A stretch of 64,000 bases of DNA from Limnovirga sp038203525 (GCA_038203525.1 JBBRDW010000003.1:1-64000), one strand, 5' to 3'. Positions 34,520 to 43,370 are shown, counted from the first letter of the stretch. Translations and numbers: made by a program. Notes: generated by a model from the sequence alone, not told the origin.

Positions 34520-35914
34520 TTATAGTCCGTATTTATCTACAAGGTATAATAAAGCCGCCATATTTACTGCCCCCAATTTTAATTCGCGTATACTCACCGC
34601 TTCAAACACATCGGTTACAGCATGATGCACATCAAAATATCTTTGGGTATCGGGTTGCAGACCGGCAACCGGTGTTTTAAATGCTTCTTTCAAAAAACCA
34701 ATATCTGCACCATCGCCACCTTCACTAAATGTACCGCCGCCATAAGGGGAAAATAATTTTTTCCAAGATTCAAGTTTGGTCCATGACTCCGGTTTTACAT
34801 CGAATCCAAAACCTCTTGGGGTAAAACCACCTGCATCGCTTTCCAATGCAAATATGTGTTTCTCATTTTTTTCTTTTGCCTCATCAGCATATTTTTTCCC
34901 TCCCCGTGTACCGTTCTCTTCATTGGCAAACAATACAAAACGGATCGTATGTTTTGGCTGGTAACCCAATGCTTTAAAAGCCCTCAGCACTTCTATGGTT
35001 TGCACCACGCCAGCACCATCATCATGGGCACCTTCATTTACATCCCAACTGTCTAAATGTCCACCCACAGTGATAATTTCATCAGGAAATTCTGTTCCAG
35101 TTAATTCGCCGATTATGTTGTGGCCGATGGTATCTGCCAACATTTTTCCGTAAGTAAAAAGCTGTGCTGTTAGCGGGATATTGTTGTCCAGCACTGCATT
35201 CAATTTTTCTACATCGCGCAAACCAACTGCCGCTGCGGGTATTTGGGGTAAACTGTCTAAATAATGTAAAGCACCCGTATGCGGATTGTTATCCATTGCA
35301 TGCGTCATTGAACGAACCAAAACGGCAACAGCTCCATATTTCGCGGCACGGCTGGCTCCCAGTGCCCGATATACAACATTCTTTCCATAAGCCTGAAATG
35401 TTTGCACAAAGGTTTCTTCAAATGGCACGCTGTAAAAAACTATTTTACCCTTTAGCTGATCTTTCTTTTTTTCAAGATCATCAAAGCTTGTTACACGCAC
35501 AAGTGGCGCATGAACACCTTTTATTCCACTGCCAACTGAATTACCCAATGCCAGCACATTGAGCGGCATATTTTCACTTGTTCCATCGGCAGATTGGTAA
35601 GTAACGGAAGCCATGTCCTTACCACCACGCACCCAATGTGGAACCATACATTCCTGTAAAATAATTTTGTCGGCCCCGGCCTCCTGCATGGCAGTATTAC
35701 CCCAGCGCTCTGCTTTTACCATTTGAGGCGAACCTGCTAAACGGCCGCCAACTGTTTTGGTAAGTGTATAGAGATTATTATAAGCAGCGCGGCTCACCAA
35801 AATATTATCAGCAATCATTTTTATAAAAACGGAATCACCCAAATTTTTTTGGTATTCATCCTGCGCTAAAAGAACGGATGGAATAAGGAATACTGTAACA
35901 AGAATTTTTCTCAT
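34520..35914 (-). CDS. Secreted M28 family peptidase (carboxypeptidase Q-like)
   Basis: 464 residues. A signal peptide (MRKILVTVFLIPSVLLAQ) suggests export to periplasm or surface. A PA insert domain lies around 130-240. Zinc ligands follow: GGHLDSWD with His and Asp, GAHDDGAG, NEENG (Glu pair), ESD and DVHHA at the end. This is the bi-zinc aminopeptidase fold. No T9SS sorting domain is present. Substrate is unknown. Confidence 0.9.
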   Translation of the reverse strand: MRKILVTVFLIPSVLLAQDEYQKNLGDSVFIKMIADNILVSRAAYNNLYTLTKTVGGRLAGSPQMVKAERWGNTAMQEAGADKIILQECMVPHWVRGGKDMASVTYQSADGTSENMPLNVLALGNSVGSGIKGVHAPLVRVTSFDDLEKKKDQLKGKIVFYSVPFEETFVQTFQAYGKNVVYRALGASRAAKYGAVAVLVRSMTHAMDNNPHTGALHYLDSLPQIPAAAVGLRDVEKLNAVLDNNIPLTAQLFTYGKMLADTIGHNIIGELTGTEFPDEIITVGGHLDSWDVNEGAHDDGAGVVQTIEVLRAFKALGYQPKHTIRFVLFANEENGTRGGKKYADEAKEKNEKHIFALESDAGGFTPRGFGFDVKPESWTKLESWKKLFSPYGGGTFSEGGDGADIGFLKEAFKTPVAGLQPDTQRYFDVHHAVTDVFEAVSIRELKLGAVNMAALLYLVDKYGL

Positions 35915-36321
35915 GTGTTTCTTTTTAAACTAAAGCGAAAGTATCAAGATATTCTTGTGCATCTAACTAAATTCTTTTAATGAATGGGTCCGATACCAGC
36001 TAATCTTTTCATAGCTTCTTCGTTGCGTCGCAATCCGTTCAGCTTACGAACCCAAATTAAGCTTCTGTGTTCACTACCAATTCAAACTTTTACATACAAG
36101 CCTTAGTTGGCGCAAGGTGAAAAAGACAAAATTATTATATCCCAAAATTGGGCGTCTGATAATATATTCCAAAAAATATTTCGGCTGAAACTGTTTCCCA
36201 GAAGGGTATTGCAGCCGACTCAGTTTACGATTAAAAATAAAAATTCAAAAAAATATTTGGAAATATCAAAAAAATAATCAGACTTTTGTCGTCACAAATT
36301 TTTTAACAAACAACAATTAAG
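35915..36321. other. AT-rich intergenic stretch with degenerate IR-A core
   Basis: No gene seen. A piece CGTTGCGTCGCAATC at 36024-36038 matches the first 11 bases of the type 1 core and is the only repeat trace; no outer end is recognisable. The stretch upstream of 36300 is rich in A and T and may hold the promoter of the small unit that follows. Confidence 0.4.
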
Positions 36322-36414
36322 ATGCGTTGCTCAAATTTACATATCGAATCAAAAAAATGGTTAAGTCCAGTTATGGATTATACTGTTTGTGGGGCAAGCA
36401 AAGTTGTGAGTTAA
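36322..36414 (+). CDS. 30-residue ORF with its own terminator
   Basis: ATG at 36322 to TAA at 36412-36414; begins MRCSNLHIESKKW and ends VCGASKVVS, with two Cys. A perfect terminator starts 30 bases after the stop. It may be a real small peptide, or the unit may be a small RNA. No relative is known to me. Confidence 0.3.
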   Translation: MRCSNLHIESKKWLSPVMDYTVCGASKVVS

Positions 36415-36443
36415 TCAAAACAGAAACTAACTAACCGCTTATA

Positions 36444-36469
36444 AAGCCCCGCAGACTGCGGGGTTTTTT
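36444..36469 (+). terminator. Terminator of the first small unit
   Basis: CCCCGCAG and CTGCGGGG form a perfect 8-bp stem around one base, with TTTTTT directly after. Confidence 0.85.
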
Positions 36470-36500
36470 GTTGCTGGTAAATCAACAATAAAATTCCAAA

Positions 36501-36662
36501 ATGAAAATAAAAATATACATCCTGTCACCAGTTTTTGATTCAGAAAAAAAAGCACAAATGCGTTGTGCTCCTGTGGGCAATAATGTATCATATTTCAGTT
36601 TTAGTTTTAAAAACATATTTCCAAATGAACGACCGTGGTGTTGTACAACGCAGTGCTGTTAA
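36501..36662 (+). CDS. 53-residue Cys-rich ORF with its own terminator
   Basis: ATG at 36501, TAA at 36660-36662. Begins MKIKIYILSPVFDSEKKA, has an inner MRCAPVGNN and ends NERPWCCTTQCC: five Cys in all, four in the last seven residues. The inner Met at codon 20 would give a 34-residue peptide that starts MRC like the previous ORF. A terminator follows 20 bases later. The Cys end might bind metal, form disulfides or be a modified peptide; all this is inference. Confidence 0.4.
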   Translation: MKIKIYILSPVFDSEKKAQMRCAPVGNNVSYFSFSFKNIFPNERPWCCTTQCC

Positions 36663-36682
36663 ACAGTATGCTAAATTGTTTC

Positions 36683-36715
36683 AAACCCGGTCGAAATAAC
36701 AACGACCGGGTTTTT
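36683..36715 (+). terminator. Terminator of the second small unit
   Basis: AAACCCGGTCG and CGACCGGGTTT pair over 11 bases around 9 bases and run into TTTTT. Confidence 0.85.
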
Positions 36716-36904
36716 AATGCCGGTTACAAAACAAAGTATATGCGCACTCTTGTAATAAAATAGTAAACCCGTTTTTGTAGTTGCAAAAAATAACTGTGAG
36801 CCAAAGTGAGGAATTTAAAATAATAGTTCCTTTCACCTGAAGCGGACACTTGCACTGCAACAAGCTATTCAAAAAAAAATTACTATTTAAAAAAAAAGAA
36901 AACG

Positions 36905-37990
36905 ATGGACAATTTATTAACTGGAAAGTATTTTGGTACAGACAATATGTTTGACAATTACTTTCTTTCAGCAAGAATGATTTACCTCACCATTTTCAAC
37001 AAAATGCCAAGCAGGCTTTATGTGGGTGGGGTGGATGGCGAAAAATGTTGTACGGCATTTAAAGAACGGTTTTCAGAGTTTATTTCAGATACTCACAGGT
37101 ACACCTGGTATGATCATGACAGGAAAAAAATTGAGTTTGGCAGAACGATTTTTGTTTTGAACAACAACAGCGTAATTCAGTTTGGAAATGATTACTGCGA
37201 AATATTACATGATGGCGAACACGATGACTTTATAGAAAAACTCGTAACATTCGCAAAAAAGCACAAGGAAAAGCAGCGCCGACAACCACTGGAAATAAAC
37301 CTGATTGTTCGCAACAGCGATGGGTTGGAAATAAAAGCAGTTGAAATAAAACGGACAAAACTTGATCTTGATCTTTTTTACGAAGACGATTTTAAACAGG
37401 TGGATGAAACCATTCAAAAAAGATTAAGCAATTCCAAAGACAAAGGCATTGTACTGTTACATGGTTTACCCGGCACAGGAAAAACAACTTACCTGCGTTA
37501 CCTTATTGGCAAGATCAAAAAGCGTGTACTGTTTCTGTCACCGAACGTTGCAGGCAATCTAATGGATCCTGAGTTTATCGAATTGCTCATCAATAATCCT
37601 AATACGGTGGTAATAATTGAAGATGCAGAGAACATCATTATGGACAGGCGCAACAGCAAAGATTCATCTGTAAGCAACCTGCTGAACATTTCTGATGGCT
37701 TACTTGCAGATTTTCTGAATGTTCAGTTGATCTGCACTTTCAACAGCGCTCTAACATTGGTCGACAGTGCTTTGATGCGCAAAGGGAGGTTGATAGCAAA
37801 GTATGAATTTGGAAAATTAGGTGTTGCAAAAGCGCAACGCTTAAGCGATCATCTTGGTTTTAAAAATATCGTTAACAAGCCAATGACTGTTGCAGAGATC
37901 AGCACTCAGCACGAAAAAAACTTTGAGACCAAACAGGTTAACGTAATTGGTTTTAGAAGAGAAAATGGAGATTTTGGTGGATTGAACTGA
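36905..37990 (+). CDS. BCS1-like AAA ATPase
   Basis: 361 residues. Residues 1-170 form an unrecognised N-terminal region, then a single AAA module: Walker A GLPGTGKT (187-194), Walker B VVIIEDAE (235-242), sensor 1 CTFNSAL and an arginine-finger region MRKGRLIAKYEF (291-302). The module resembles BCS1/CDC48-type proteins that remodel folded clients; similar proteins occur in phages and accessory regions. It follows two small terminated units, and nothing else nearby indicates its client. Confidence 0.82.
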   Translation: MDNLLTGKYFGTDNMFDNYFLSARMIYLTIFNKMPSRLYVGGVDGEKCCTAFKERFSEFISDTHRYTWYDHDRKKIEFGRTIFVLNNNSVIQFGNDYCEILHDGEHDDFIEKLVTFAKKHKEKQRRQPLEINLIVRNSDGLEIKAVEIKRTKLDLDLFYEDDFKQVDETIQKRLSNSKDKGIVLLHGLPGTGKTTYLRYLIGKIKKRVLFLSPNVAGNLMDPEFIELLINNPNTVVIIEDAENIIMDRRNSKDSSVSNLLNISDGLLADFLNVQLICTFNSALTLVDSALMRKGRLIAKYEFGKLGVAKAQRLSDHLGFKNIVNKPMTVAEISTQHEKNFETKQVNVIGFRRENGDFGGLN

Positions 37991-38154
37991 TTAAATGGAT
38001 TAAAATAAAAGAATCCTGTAAATCATAAAATCCTTCCAAATTCAGGTTCAGAAAATTAGCTTTTAAATCCTTACCCGGTTGAAGTGTTGTACTGCAATGG
38101 AGCAGCCTAGCCTACTTCAACAAAACATAAGCAAAGCTGAATAATGTTCCGAAC

Positions 38155-38200
38155 GTACAAGTGAGTGACACAACCGGCGATGCCATAAAAAACAAAAGTT
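38155..38200 (-). repeat. IR-A copy 13, single type 2 unit
   Basis: The reverse complement of the type 2 core at 38155-38174, preceded by TTCCGAAC (the inner extension). The outer end is decayed (GATGCCATAAAAAAC). It is the only type 2 core in this orientation. Located after the AAA gene. Confidence 0.8.
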
Positions 38201-38245
38201 GAAAAACAAGCTATAATAAAAAAAATAAAACAAAAGGAGTATAAT

Positions 38246-38302
38246 TATGATTGGAATAACAGTTAGTGACAGACGTTTGGTATCTCAAATTTTTAATAAA
38301 TA
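38246..38302 (+). CDS. Possible 18-residue leader peptide before the MATE gene
   Basis: MIGITVSDRRLVSQIFNK, from ATG at 38246 to TAA at 38300-38302, ending 12 bases before the MATE ATG. A strong AAAGGAGT Shine-Dalgarno sequence sits 7-8 bases before the ATG, which is unusual in a phylum that rarely uses one. Placement suggests a translated leader that controls the pump, but this is inference. Confidence 0.4.
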
Positions 38303-38314
38303 AATTCGGCAACA

Positions 38315-39733
38315 ATGTCGCAACAAACATATACGACAAAAAGTATTTTTTCTTTTATAAAACAGGCACTCAAAGGCGATGAGCAAATGGATTATACAAC
38401 CGGCAGCATACGCAAAGCAGTGTTTATGCTAGCCATACCCATGATACTTGAAATGAGCATGGAGAGTGTGTTTGCGCTGGTTGATCTTTTTTTCGTGGGG
38501 CATTTGCATAACAGTCAGCACACATTGCAAACGGTTAGTTTAACGGAGAGCGTACTATCCATTATTTATTCTTTGGCCATTGGTATCAGCATGGCGGCAA
38601 CAGCAGTCGTTGCAAGGCGCATCGGCGAAAAAAACCCTGAAGCTGCAGCAACAGCAGGCGTACAGGCAATATGGTTAGCACTCGGTTTAACTGTAGTAAT
38701 CAGTATTGCAGGTTTTATTTATGCCGAAGATATTTTGCGCATCATGGGCGCAGAAGATGAAACCATTGGCATTGGAGTTACCTATACACGCATAATGATG
38801 GGTGGAAGTTTAGTAATCATGTTACTGTTTCTGATCAATGGAATATTTCGCGGTGCAGGCGATGCATCAATGGCCATGAAAAGTTTAATGCTCGCCAATG
38901 TATGCAACATTATTTTATGCCCGTTGCTTATAAATGGTCTTGGGCCAATACCAGCATTTGGTTTAACCGGTGCAGCAATGGCAACAACAATTGGCCGCGG
39001 TATTGGTGTATGTTTCCAGCTGTATCATTTGTTTGGTGGTAAAGGAATCATAAAAATTCACGGGAAAAATGTTAAGCTTGAATTGCCTATTATAAAATCA
39101 ATCATAAACATTGCATCACCGGCTACATTGCAGTTTATTATTGGCTCCTGCAGTTGGATAGCACTTGCAAGACTTGTTGCAGAAACAGGCCACAGCACAG
39201 CATCTGCGGGTTATCAAACAGCAATTCGTGTGGTAATATTTTTTATACTGCCCGCATGGGGACTGAGTAATGCAGGCGCAACATTGGTAGGGCAAAACCT
39301 GGGTGCAAATCAACCGGAACGTGCAGAGGAATCTGTTTTAAAAACAGCAAAGTATAGTGCTATATTCATGGCCGTTGTATCATTGATTTTCCTGCTTGGT
39401 GCGCAACCGATCATAAGCATTTTCACCAACGATGTTGCGGTACAAAGCATAGCAGTACAGGCTCTGCGCATCATAACACTGGGGTACATTTTTTATGGTG
39501 TGGGCATGGTTATGACAAGTGCATTCAATGGCGCCGGCGATTCTTGGACACCGACCTGGATCAACTTATTCGGGTTCTGGCTTTTTCAAATTCCATTGGC
39601 ATACCTGCTGGCACAATATTTCAGCTTTGGCTCCACCGGCGTATTCATTGCAATACCTGTAGCAGAAACAGCGATGGCAATTGCAGCTTATTTAATGTTT
39701 AAAAGAGGCAAATGGAAAACCGTGAAAGTGTAG
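38315..39733 (+). CDS. MATE family multidrug/Na+ efflux transporter
   Basis: 472 residues, 12 membrane helices in two bundles. MLAIPMILEMSMESVFALVDLFFVGHL at the first helix, ATAVVARRIGEKNPEAAA after helix 3, and the matching second-half motif GATLVGQNLGANQPERAEES are typical of NorM/DinF-type MATE proteins. It exports cationic drugs or metabolites by Na+ or H+ antiport. The 30-residue N-terminal extension before the first helix is longer than usual. IR-A copy 14 follows the stop. Confidence 0.93.
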   Translation: MSQQTYTTKSIFSFIKQALKGDEQMDYTTGSIRKAVFMLAIPMILEMSMESVFALVDLFFVGHLHNSQHTLQTVSLTESVLSIIYSLAIGISMAATAVVARRIGEKNPEAAATAGVQAIWLALGLTVVISIAGFIYAEDILRIMGAEDETIGIGVTYTRIMMGGSLVIMLLFLINGIFRGAGDASMAMKSLMLANVCNIILCPLLINGLGPIPAFGLTGAAMATTIGRGIGVCFQLYHLFGGKGIIKIHGKNVKLELPIIKSIINIASPATLQFIIGSCSWIALARLVAETGHSTASAGYQTAIRVVIFFILPAWGLSNAGATLVGQNLGANQPERAEESVLKTAKYSAIFMAVVSLIFLLGAQPIISIFTNDVAVQSIAVQALRIITLGYIFYGVGMVMTSAFNGAGDSWTPTWINLFGFWLFQIPLAYLLAQYFSFGSTGVFIAIPVAETAMAIAAYLMFKRGKWKTVKV

Positions 39734-39766
39734 TAGTGAATGGCGAATAGCAAAGAGTGAAAGATA

Positions 39767-39826
39767 AATTTTATGGGCCCAACTTTTGAATAAGTATGAA
39801 GCGTCCGTTGCGTCGCACTCTTATAC
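39767..39826 (+). repeat. IR-A copy 14, single unit
   Basis: Outer end TTTTATGGGCCCAAC at 39769-39783 and type 1 core at 39807-39826 (ends TATAC), followed by the TATTGAGCAAAG inner extension. No partner is recognisable. Confidence 0.8.
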
Positions 39827-40258
39827 GGTTCGATTATATATTGAGCAAAGCGAAGGATTAAGTAGAAAAGCTGCAATAAAGAAAAAATATTTTATAACTT
39901 ATCTTCTGCAATCAAAAAAAGAATGCATCTGATACAAAACAAAAAATATTGTAGTTGAACAAACGAGAATTCAATAATCACCAAAATCGACAACGCATGG
40001 AATGGCTACCCATTTTATCGGACAGCCGCAATGTGCATAATGCTTGTGAATGTTTTAATGGAATAGAACCGTGCATGCATAAACGACCGTAGTATAAACA
40101 TCTTTGCTGAGGAATCAGCGGAGGAGGTATCGTGCCCGATCAAATAAAATTGACTGATTTTTTTTATGTATTTGCTAAAGCCGACTATAGAATGTAAAAG
40201 TGCGAAAGTTTGCCGCAAACGGCGATGCAAACCGTTTCAAACGCTGTTAATAAAAATG
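39827..40258. other. Intergenic stretch before the tRNA array
   Basis: No confident gene. A 31-codon ORF at 39997-40092 (begins MEWLPILSDSRNV, contains CECFNGIEPC) could be a small peptide, but only its Cys content argues for it. The 40190-40240 part has TGCGAAAGTTTGCCGCAAAC, possibly a decayed repeat. Confidence 0.3.
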
Positions 40259-40330
40259 ATCGTTTCGTCCAATGGTTTAGCGTACAGGATTTGCAGTCCT
40301 CGAATACTGGTGCAAATCCCCTAAAGACTA
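40259..40330 (+). tRNA. Degenerate tRNA-like sequence
   Basis: An anticodon-like arm AGGA-TTTGCAG-TCCT at about 40286-40300 (anticodon would read TGC) and a TGCAAAT loop resemble a tRNA, and the spacing fits the next three units. The acceptor and T stems do not pair well, so it is probably a decayed or heavily divergent tRNA. Confidence 0.25.
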
Positions 40331-40333
40331 CAA

Positions 40334-40405
40334 GGTTCATTGGTGTAATGAGGCTGACATCTCAGATTGTCGATCGGAAGCAATGAGTTAAATTTTGATT
40401 CGAAC
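40334..40405 (+). tRNA. Divergent tRNA-like sequence
   Basis: GGTTC (40334-40338) can pair with GAACC (40401-40405) as an acceptor. GACA and TGTC flank TCTCAGAT, which contains a CTCAGAT anticodon loop (CAG, Leu). The D arm is unclear. Taken as a member of the array with low support. Confidence 0.25.
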
Positions 40406-40414
40406 CGCAAAAAT

Positions 40415-40488
40415 GTCGTGCTGGCAGAGATGGTTCTATGCGTTCGACTGCAAATCGAAAGAAAGAAGTTCGAGTCTTCTGCACGACT
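40415..40488 (+). tRNA. tRNA-Cys (GCA)
   Basis: Full cloverleaf: acceptor 40415-40421 with 40481-40487 (7 of 7), anticodon stem TTCGA/TCGAA with loop CTGCAAA (anticodon GCA at 40450-40452), 4-base variable loop, T stem AGAAG/CTTCT with loop TTCGAGT. The discriminator is U73 (40488), the main cysteine identity base. The D stem has only three pairs. CCA is not encoded. The sequence is unlike the usual tRNA-Cys in my memory, suggesting transfer or an extra isoacceptor. Confidence 0.75.
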
Positions 40489-40492
40489 CAAT

Positions 40493-40564
40493 GGACGAAT
40501 AGCTCCAATGGTAGAGCAGCGGTTTGAAGCACCGCCCGTACAAGTTCGAATCTTGTTTCGTCCA
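40493..40564 (+). tRNA. tRNA-Phe (GAA)
   Basis: Full cloverleaf: acceptor GGACGAA/TTCGTCC (40493-40499 with 40557-40563), D stem GCTC/GAGC, anticodon stem GCGGT/ACCGC with loop TTGAAGC (GAA at 40526-40528), variable CCGT, T stem ACAAG/CTTGT with loop TTCGAAT, discriminator A. It is only 4 bases after tRNA-Cys. No CCA is encoded. The anticodon loop (G37, C38) is not that of a standard bacterial tRNA-Phe. Confidence 0.75.
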
Positions 40565-40733
40565 CAGATAAATTAATAACCGAAAGCTGAAAGCATTACG
40601 ATGCGGTCTACTACTTAGAAGTAAGAGCAGTTAACAGCTCTTTAACAATGCACTTTGGCAACAATAAGAACTTTAGCAGTACATCATTTCCACTTAAAGT
40701 TTTAACTTTTGTCTTGTTCAGGTTTTCGACCGT

Positions 40734-40767
40734 TGACTTTTTAACTTTTCACCTTCCTGTATCTTTG
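40734..40767 (+). promoter_or_regulatory. Promoter of the MBL-rhodanese gene
   Basis: TTGAC at 40734-40738 and TATCTTTG at 40760-40767 match the Bacteroidota -33/-7 pattern. The start of transcription should be near 40774, leaving a leader of under 10 bases. Confidence 0.7.
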
Positions 40768-40781
40768 CGAAAATTCCAGTT

Positions 40782-42194
40782 ATGTACATTCAACAATTAT
40801 ATACCGGCTGCCTTAGCGAAGCGGCTTATTTTATTGAAAGCAATGGCGAAGCAGCCGTAATTGATCCACTCCGCGATATCGAAGCTTACCTGCAGCTGGC
40901 AAAAGAAAGAAATGCCACCATTAAATATATTTTTGAAACACATTTCCATGCAGATTTTGTAAGCGGCCATTTAGATTTGGCCAAAGCTACCAATGCACCC
41001 ATTGTTTATGGTCCGGATACAAAGGCTGGTTTTCCCATACATTTGGCAAAAGACGGTGAAAAGTTTGCAGTGGGCGAAATTACCATCGAAGTACTTCATA
41101 CACCAGGCCATACGCTGGAAAGTTCCTGTTATCTTCTTAAAGATGAAAAGGGAAAAGATCATGCCGTATTTACCGGCGATACGCTTTTTGTAGGCGATGT
41201 GGGCAGGCCCGATCTTTCACAAAAAGGCGCCATTCTTACCATGCAGGATCTGGCTGGCATGCTCTACGAAAGCCTTCAACAAAAAATAATTCCCCTAGCG
41301 AATGATGTACTCGTTTATCCTGCTCATGGCGCAGGCAGCAGCTGCGGCAAAAACCTTGGCCCCACCAATTACAGTACCGTAGGCGAAGAAAAGCAAACCA
41401 ACTATGCTTTGCTTGCAAAAACTAAAGAAGAATTTATTAAATCCGTTACAGACGGTCTGGCTACACCCCCGTTGTATTTTCCGGTAAATGCAAAAATTAA
41501 TAAAGAAGGCTACGAAAGCCTGGATGCTATTCTGGAAAAAGGGCTGCAGCCTTTGTCACTCGAAGCTTTTAAAAAATTCGTCAGCAATGATGACGTTATC
41601 ATACTCGATACCCGCCATGCAGAAATGTTTACACTTGGTTTTATTCCTGGCAGTATTTTTATAGGGCTTGAAGGTCGTTTTGCAGAGTGGGCCGGCAGCC
41701 TGCTTCCTTTTGATAAAGATATTGCGCTGGTTACAGAAAAGGGGATGGAAAAGGAAACCATTGTGCGCCTTGCAAGGGTAGGTTTTGAAAACTTTAAAGG
41801 TCATCTTTCCGGGGGTTTTGAAACATGGCAGAAAAATGGCGAAACAGTTGATTTGATTATTGACGTAGAGCCTGATGAGCTTGCAATGGACCTGCCTTTT
41901 GATGACAGGATTGTAGTGGCAGACGTGCGCAGGGAAACTGAGTTTGCAGAGGGCCATGTAAAAGAAGCAGTAAATATTCCGTTAAGCATTTTAACTGATC
42001 CGGGAAGCATGGCAAATATTGAAGACACACACAATTTATATGTTCATTGTGGCGGTGGCTACCGTAGTGTAATTGCCTGCTCCATGATGAAAAGGCAGGG
42101 TATTCACAACCTAAGGAATATTCTTGGTGGCTGGGATAAGATAAAAGAAGAAAACCGCATTGAAACGGAGAAAAGCGCCGAAGTGCTTAATTAG
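40782..42194 (+). CDS. MBL-fold persulfide dioxygenase-rhodanese fusion
   Basis: 470 residues. The metallo-beta-lactamase domain has THFHADFVSGH (53-63), HTPGHTLESSCY and FTGDTLFVGDVGRPDL, the ETHE1-like iron-dependent persulfide dioxygenase type. Two rhodanese domains follow (about 255-355 and 370-465). The first lacks the active Cys (its loop reads ALVTEKGMEKETI), the second has it at Cys423 in YVHCGGGYRS. The protein would oxidise glutathione persulfide or a similar thiol and move sulfur; it acts in sulfide detoxification in the cytosol. Confidence 0.9.
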   Translation: MYIQQLYTGCLSEAAYFIESNGEAAVIDPLRDIEAYLQLAKERNATIKYIFETHFHADFVSGHLDLAKATNAPIVYGPDTKAGFPIHLAKDGEKFAVGEITIEVLHTPGHTLESSCYLLKDEKGKDHAVFTGDTLFVGDVGRPDLSQKGAILTMQDLAGMLYESLQQKIIPLANDVLVYPAHGAGSSCGKNLGPTNYSTVGEEKQTNYALLAKTKEEFIKSVTDGLATPPLYFPVNAKINKEGYESLDAILEKGLQPLSLEAFKKFVSNDDVIILDTRHAEMFTLGFIPGSIFIGLEGRFAEWAGSLLPFDKDIALVTEKGMEKETIVRLARVGFENFKGHLSGGFETWQKNGETVDLIIDVEPDELAMDLPFDDRIVVADVRRETEFAEGHVKEAVNIPLSILTDPGSMANIEDTHNLYVHCGGGYRSVIACSMMKRQGIHNLRNILGGWDKIKEENRIETEKSAEVLN

Positions 42195-42247
42195 CAGGTT
42201 ACCAATTTAATTGATCATACCTGCCAAAGGGCAAAAAATTTGAAAGA

Positions 42248-42453
42248 TTTTTTTGAGCCAAACTAAAGTTATATGTTCAACTTTACTTGCGTCGCACGGT
42301 TGTACATTGAGTTCTTTATTGGGCAAAATCCAATGTCGCTAAGTAATACCAAGCAGTAAAAATGCCAGATACGTTGAGTTCAATATCAAAGTACAAGGTT
42401 AGCGCCCCTACAGGAAAAGAAGCCTAAAAGCATGGTAAGCCTGGGTACAAAAC
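42248..42453. repeat. IR-A copy 15, paired, right half decayed
   Basis: Outer left T7 GAGCCAAAC at 42248-42263, left core 42287-42305 (CGG for CTC near its end), right core reduced to GTACAAGGTTAGCGCC at 42391-42406, outer right AGCCTGGGTACAAAAC at 42438-42453. After the MBL-rhodanese gene. Confidence 0.75.
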
Positions 42454-42545
42454 GCTATTTAATTTAATCCACCGGTTTTTAGTAAATAATAACAATTTTT
42501 AAAAAGGGTTTTATACTAATTTCGTGTTTCAAAATTTAATAAACT

Positions 42546-43307
42546 ATGGCACTTTTTCAATCAGGCAACCCTACGTTGTCTCAGAAAATTTTCAGTAAGT
42601 CTGCCAGCGATGTTTCCGGCGAGGTAATGACGGTTCGCGGAACAATGAATAAGTTTGGCTTTATGTTGTTTATGGTTATTGGCGGCGCCGCATATACCTG
42701 GCGTTTGCTGGCTCAGGGCGCCCCTGACACCATGCAGACCTTTATGATGATTGGTCTTTTTGGCGGCCTGGTTTGCGCATTGGCAATTATTTTTAAACCT
42801 GTCTGGGCACCTTTTCTTGCACCGGCTTACGGCTTGCTGGAAGGTTTCTTTCTTGGCGGAATATCCGCAGTTATGAATCAGGCTTTTGCAGAAAAATATC
42901 CTGGCCTTGTAATGCAATCTGTGGGGTTAACTTTTGGGGTTGCAATTGCAATGTTTCTCCTTTATAATTTTAAAGTAATTAAGGCAACTGAGAAATTAAG
43001 GAGCGTAATTATATCAGCCACAATGGGTATTGCAATATTTTATCTAATATCAATGGTACTCAGAATGTTTGGCGTAAACATGCCATTTATGTACGATTCA
43101 AGCGCTTTGGGTATTGGAATTTCATTGTTTGTAATTGCTATTGCTGCATTAAATCTTATCCTTGATTTTGACATGATTGAGCGTGGTGCAGAACAGGGTG
43201 CTCCCAAATATATGGAGTGGTATGGCGCGTTCGGCTTATTGATAACTCTGGTTTGGCTTTACCTCGAAATATTAAAACTTATGAGCCGTTTTGCCGGTAG
43301 AAAATAG
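42546..43307 (+). CDS. Bax inhibitor-1 / YccA family membrane protein
   Basis: 253 residues with seven membrane helices and a 40-residue cytoplasmic N-terminus (NPTLSQKIFSK...). FLAPAYGLLEGFFLGGISAVMN and the C-terminal LNLILDFDMIERGAEQGAPKYMEWYGAFGLLITLVWLYLEILKLMS match the BI-1/YccA family, pH-sensitive Ca2+ leak-type channels; the bacterial role is not well defined. A terminator follows. Confidence 0.9.
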   Translation: MALFQSGNPTLSQKIFSKSASDVSGEVMTVRGTMNKFGFMLFMVIGGAAYTWRLLAQGAPDTMQTFMMIGLFGGLVCALAIIFKPVWAPFLAPAYGLLEGFFLGGISAVMNQAFAEKYPGLVMQSVGLTFGVAIAMFLLYNFKVIKATEKLRSVIISATMGIAIFYLISMVLRMFGVNMPFMYDSSALGIGISLFVIAIAALNLILDFDMIERGAEQGAPKYMEWYGAFGLLITLVWLYLEILKLMSRFAGRK

Positions 43308-43330
43308 AAGAAATTTTTATCTTTTATACA

Positions 43331-43364
43331 AAAAAGTCAGGCTGCAAATGGTCTGACTTTTTTT
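43331..43364 (+). terminator. Terminator after the BI-1 gene
   Basis: AAAAAGTCAG and CTGACTTTTT pair over 10 bases around 12 bases, continuing into a T run. Confidence 0.85.
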
Positions 43365-43370
43365 ATTTGG

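Noticed and set aside
36740..36755. TGCGCACTCTTGTA near the second small-unit terminator as an IR-A core
   Set aside because: It matches only part of the core, lacks the TCGC centre and outer end, and may be chance.
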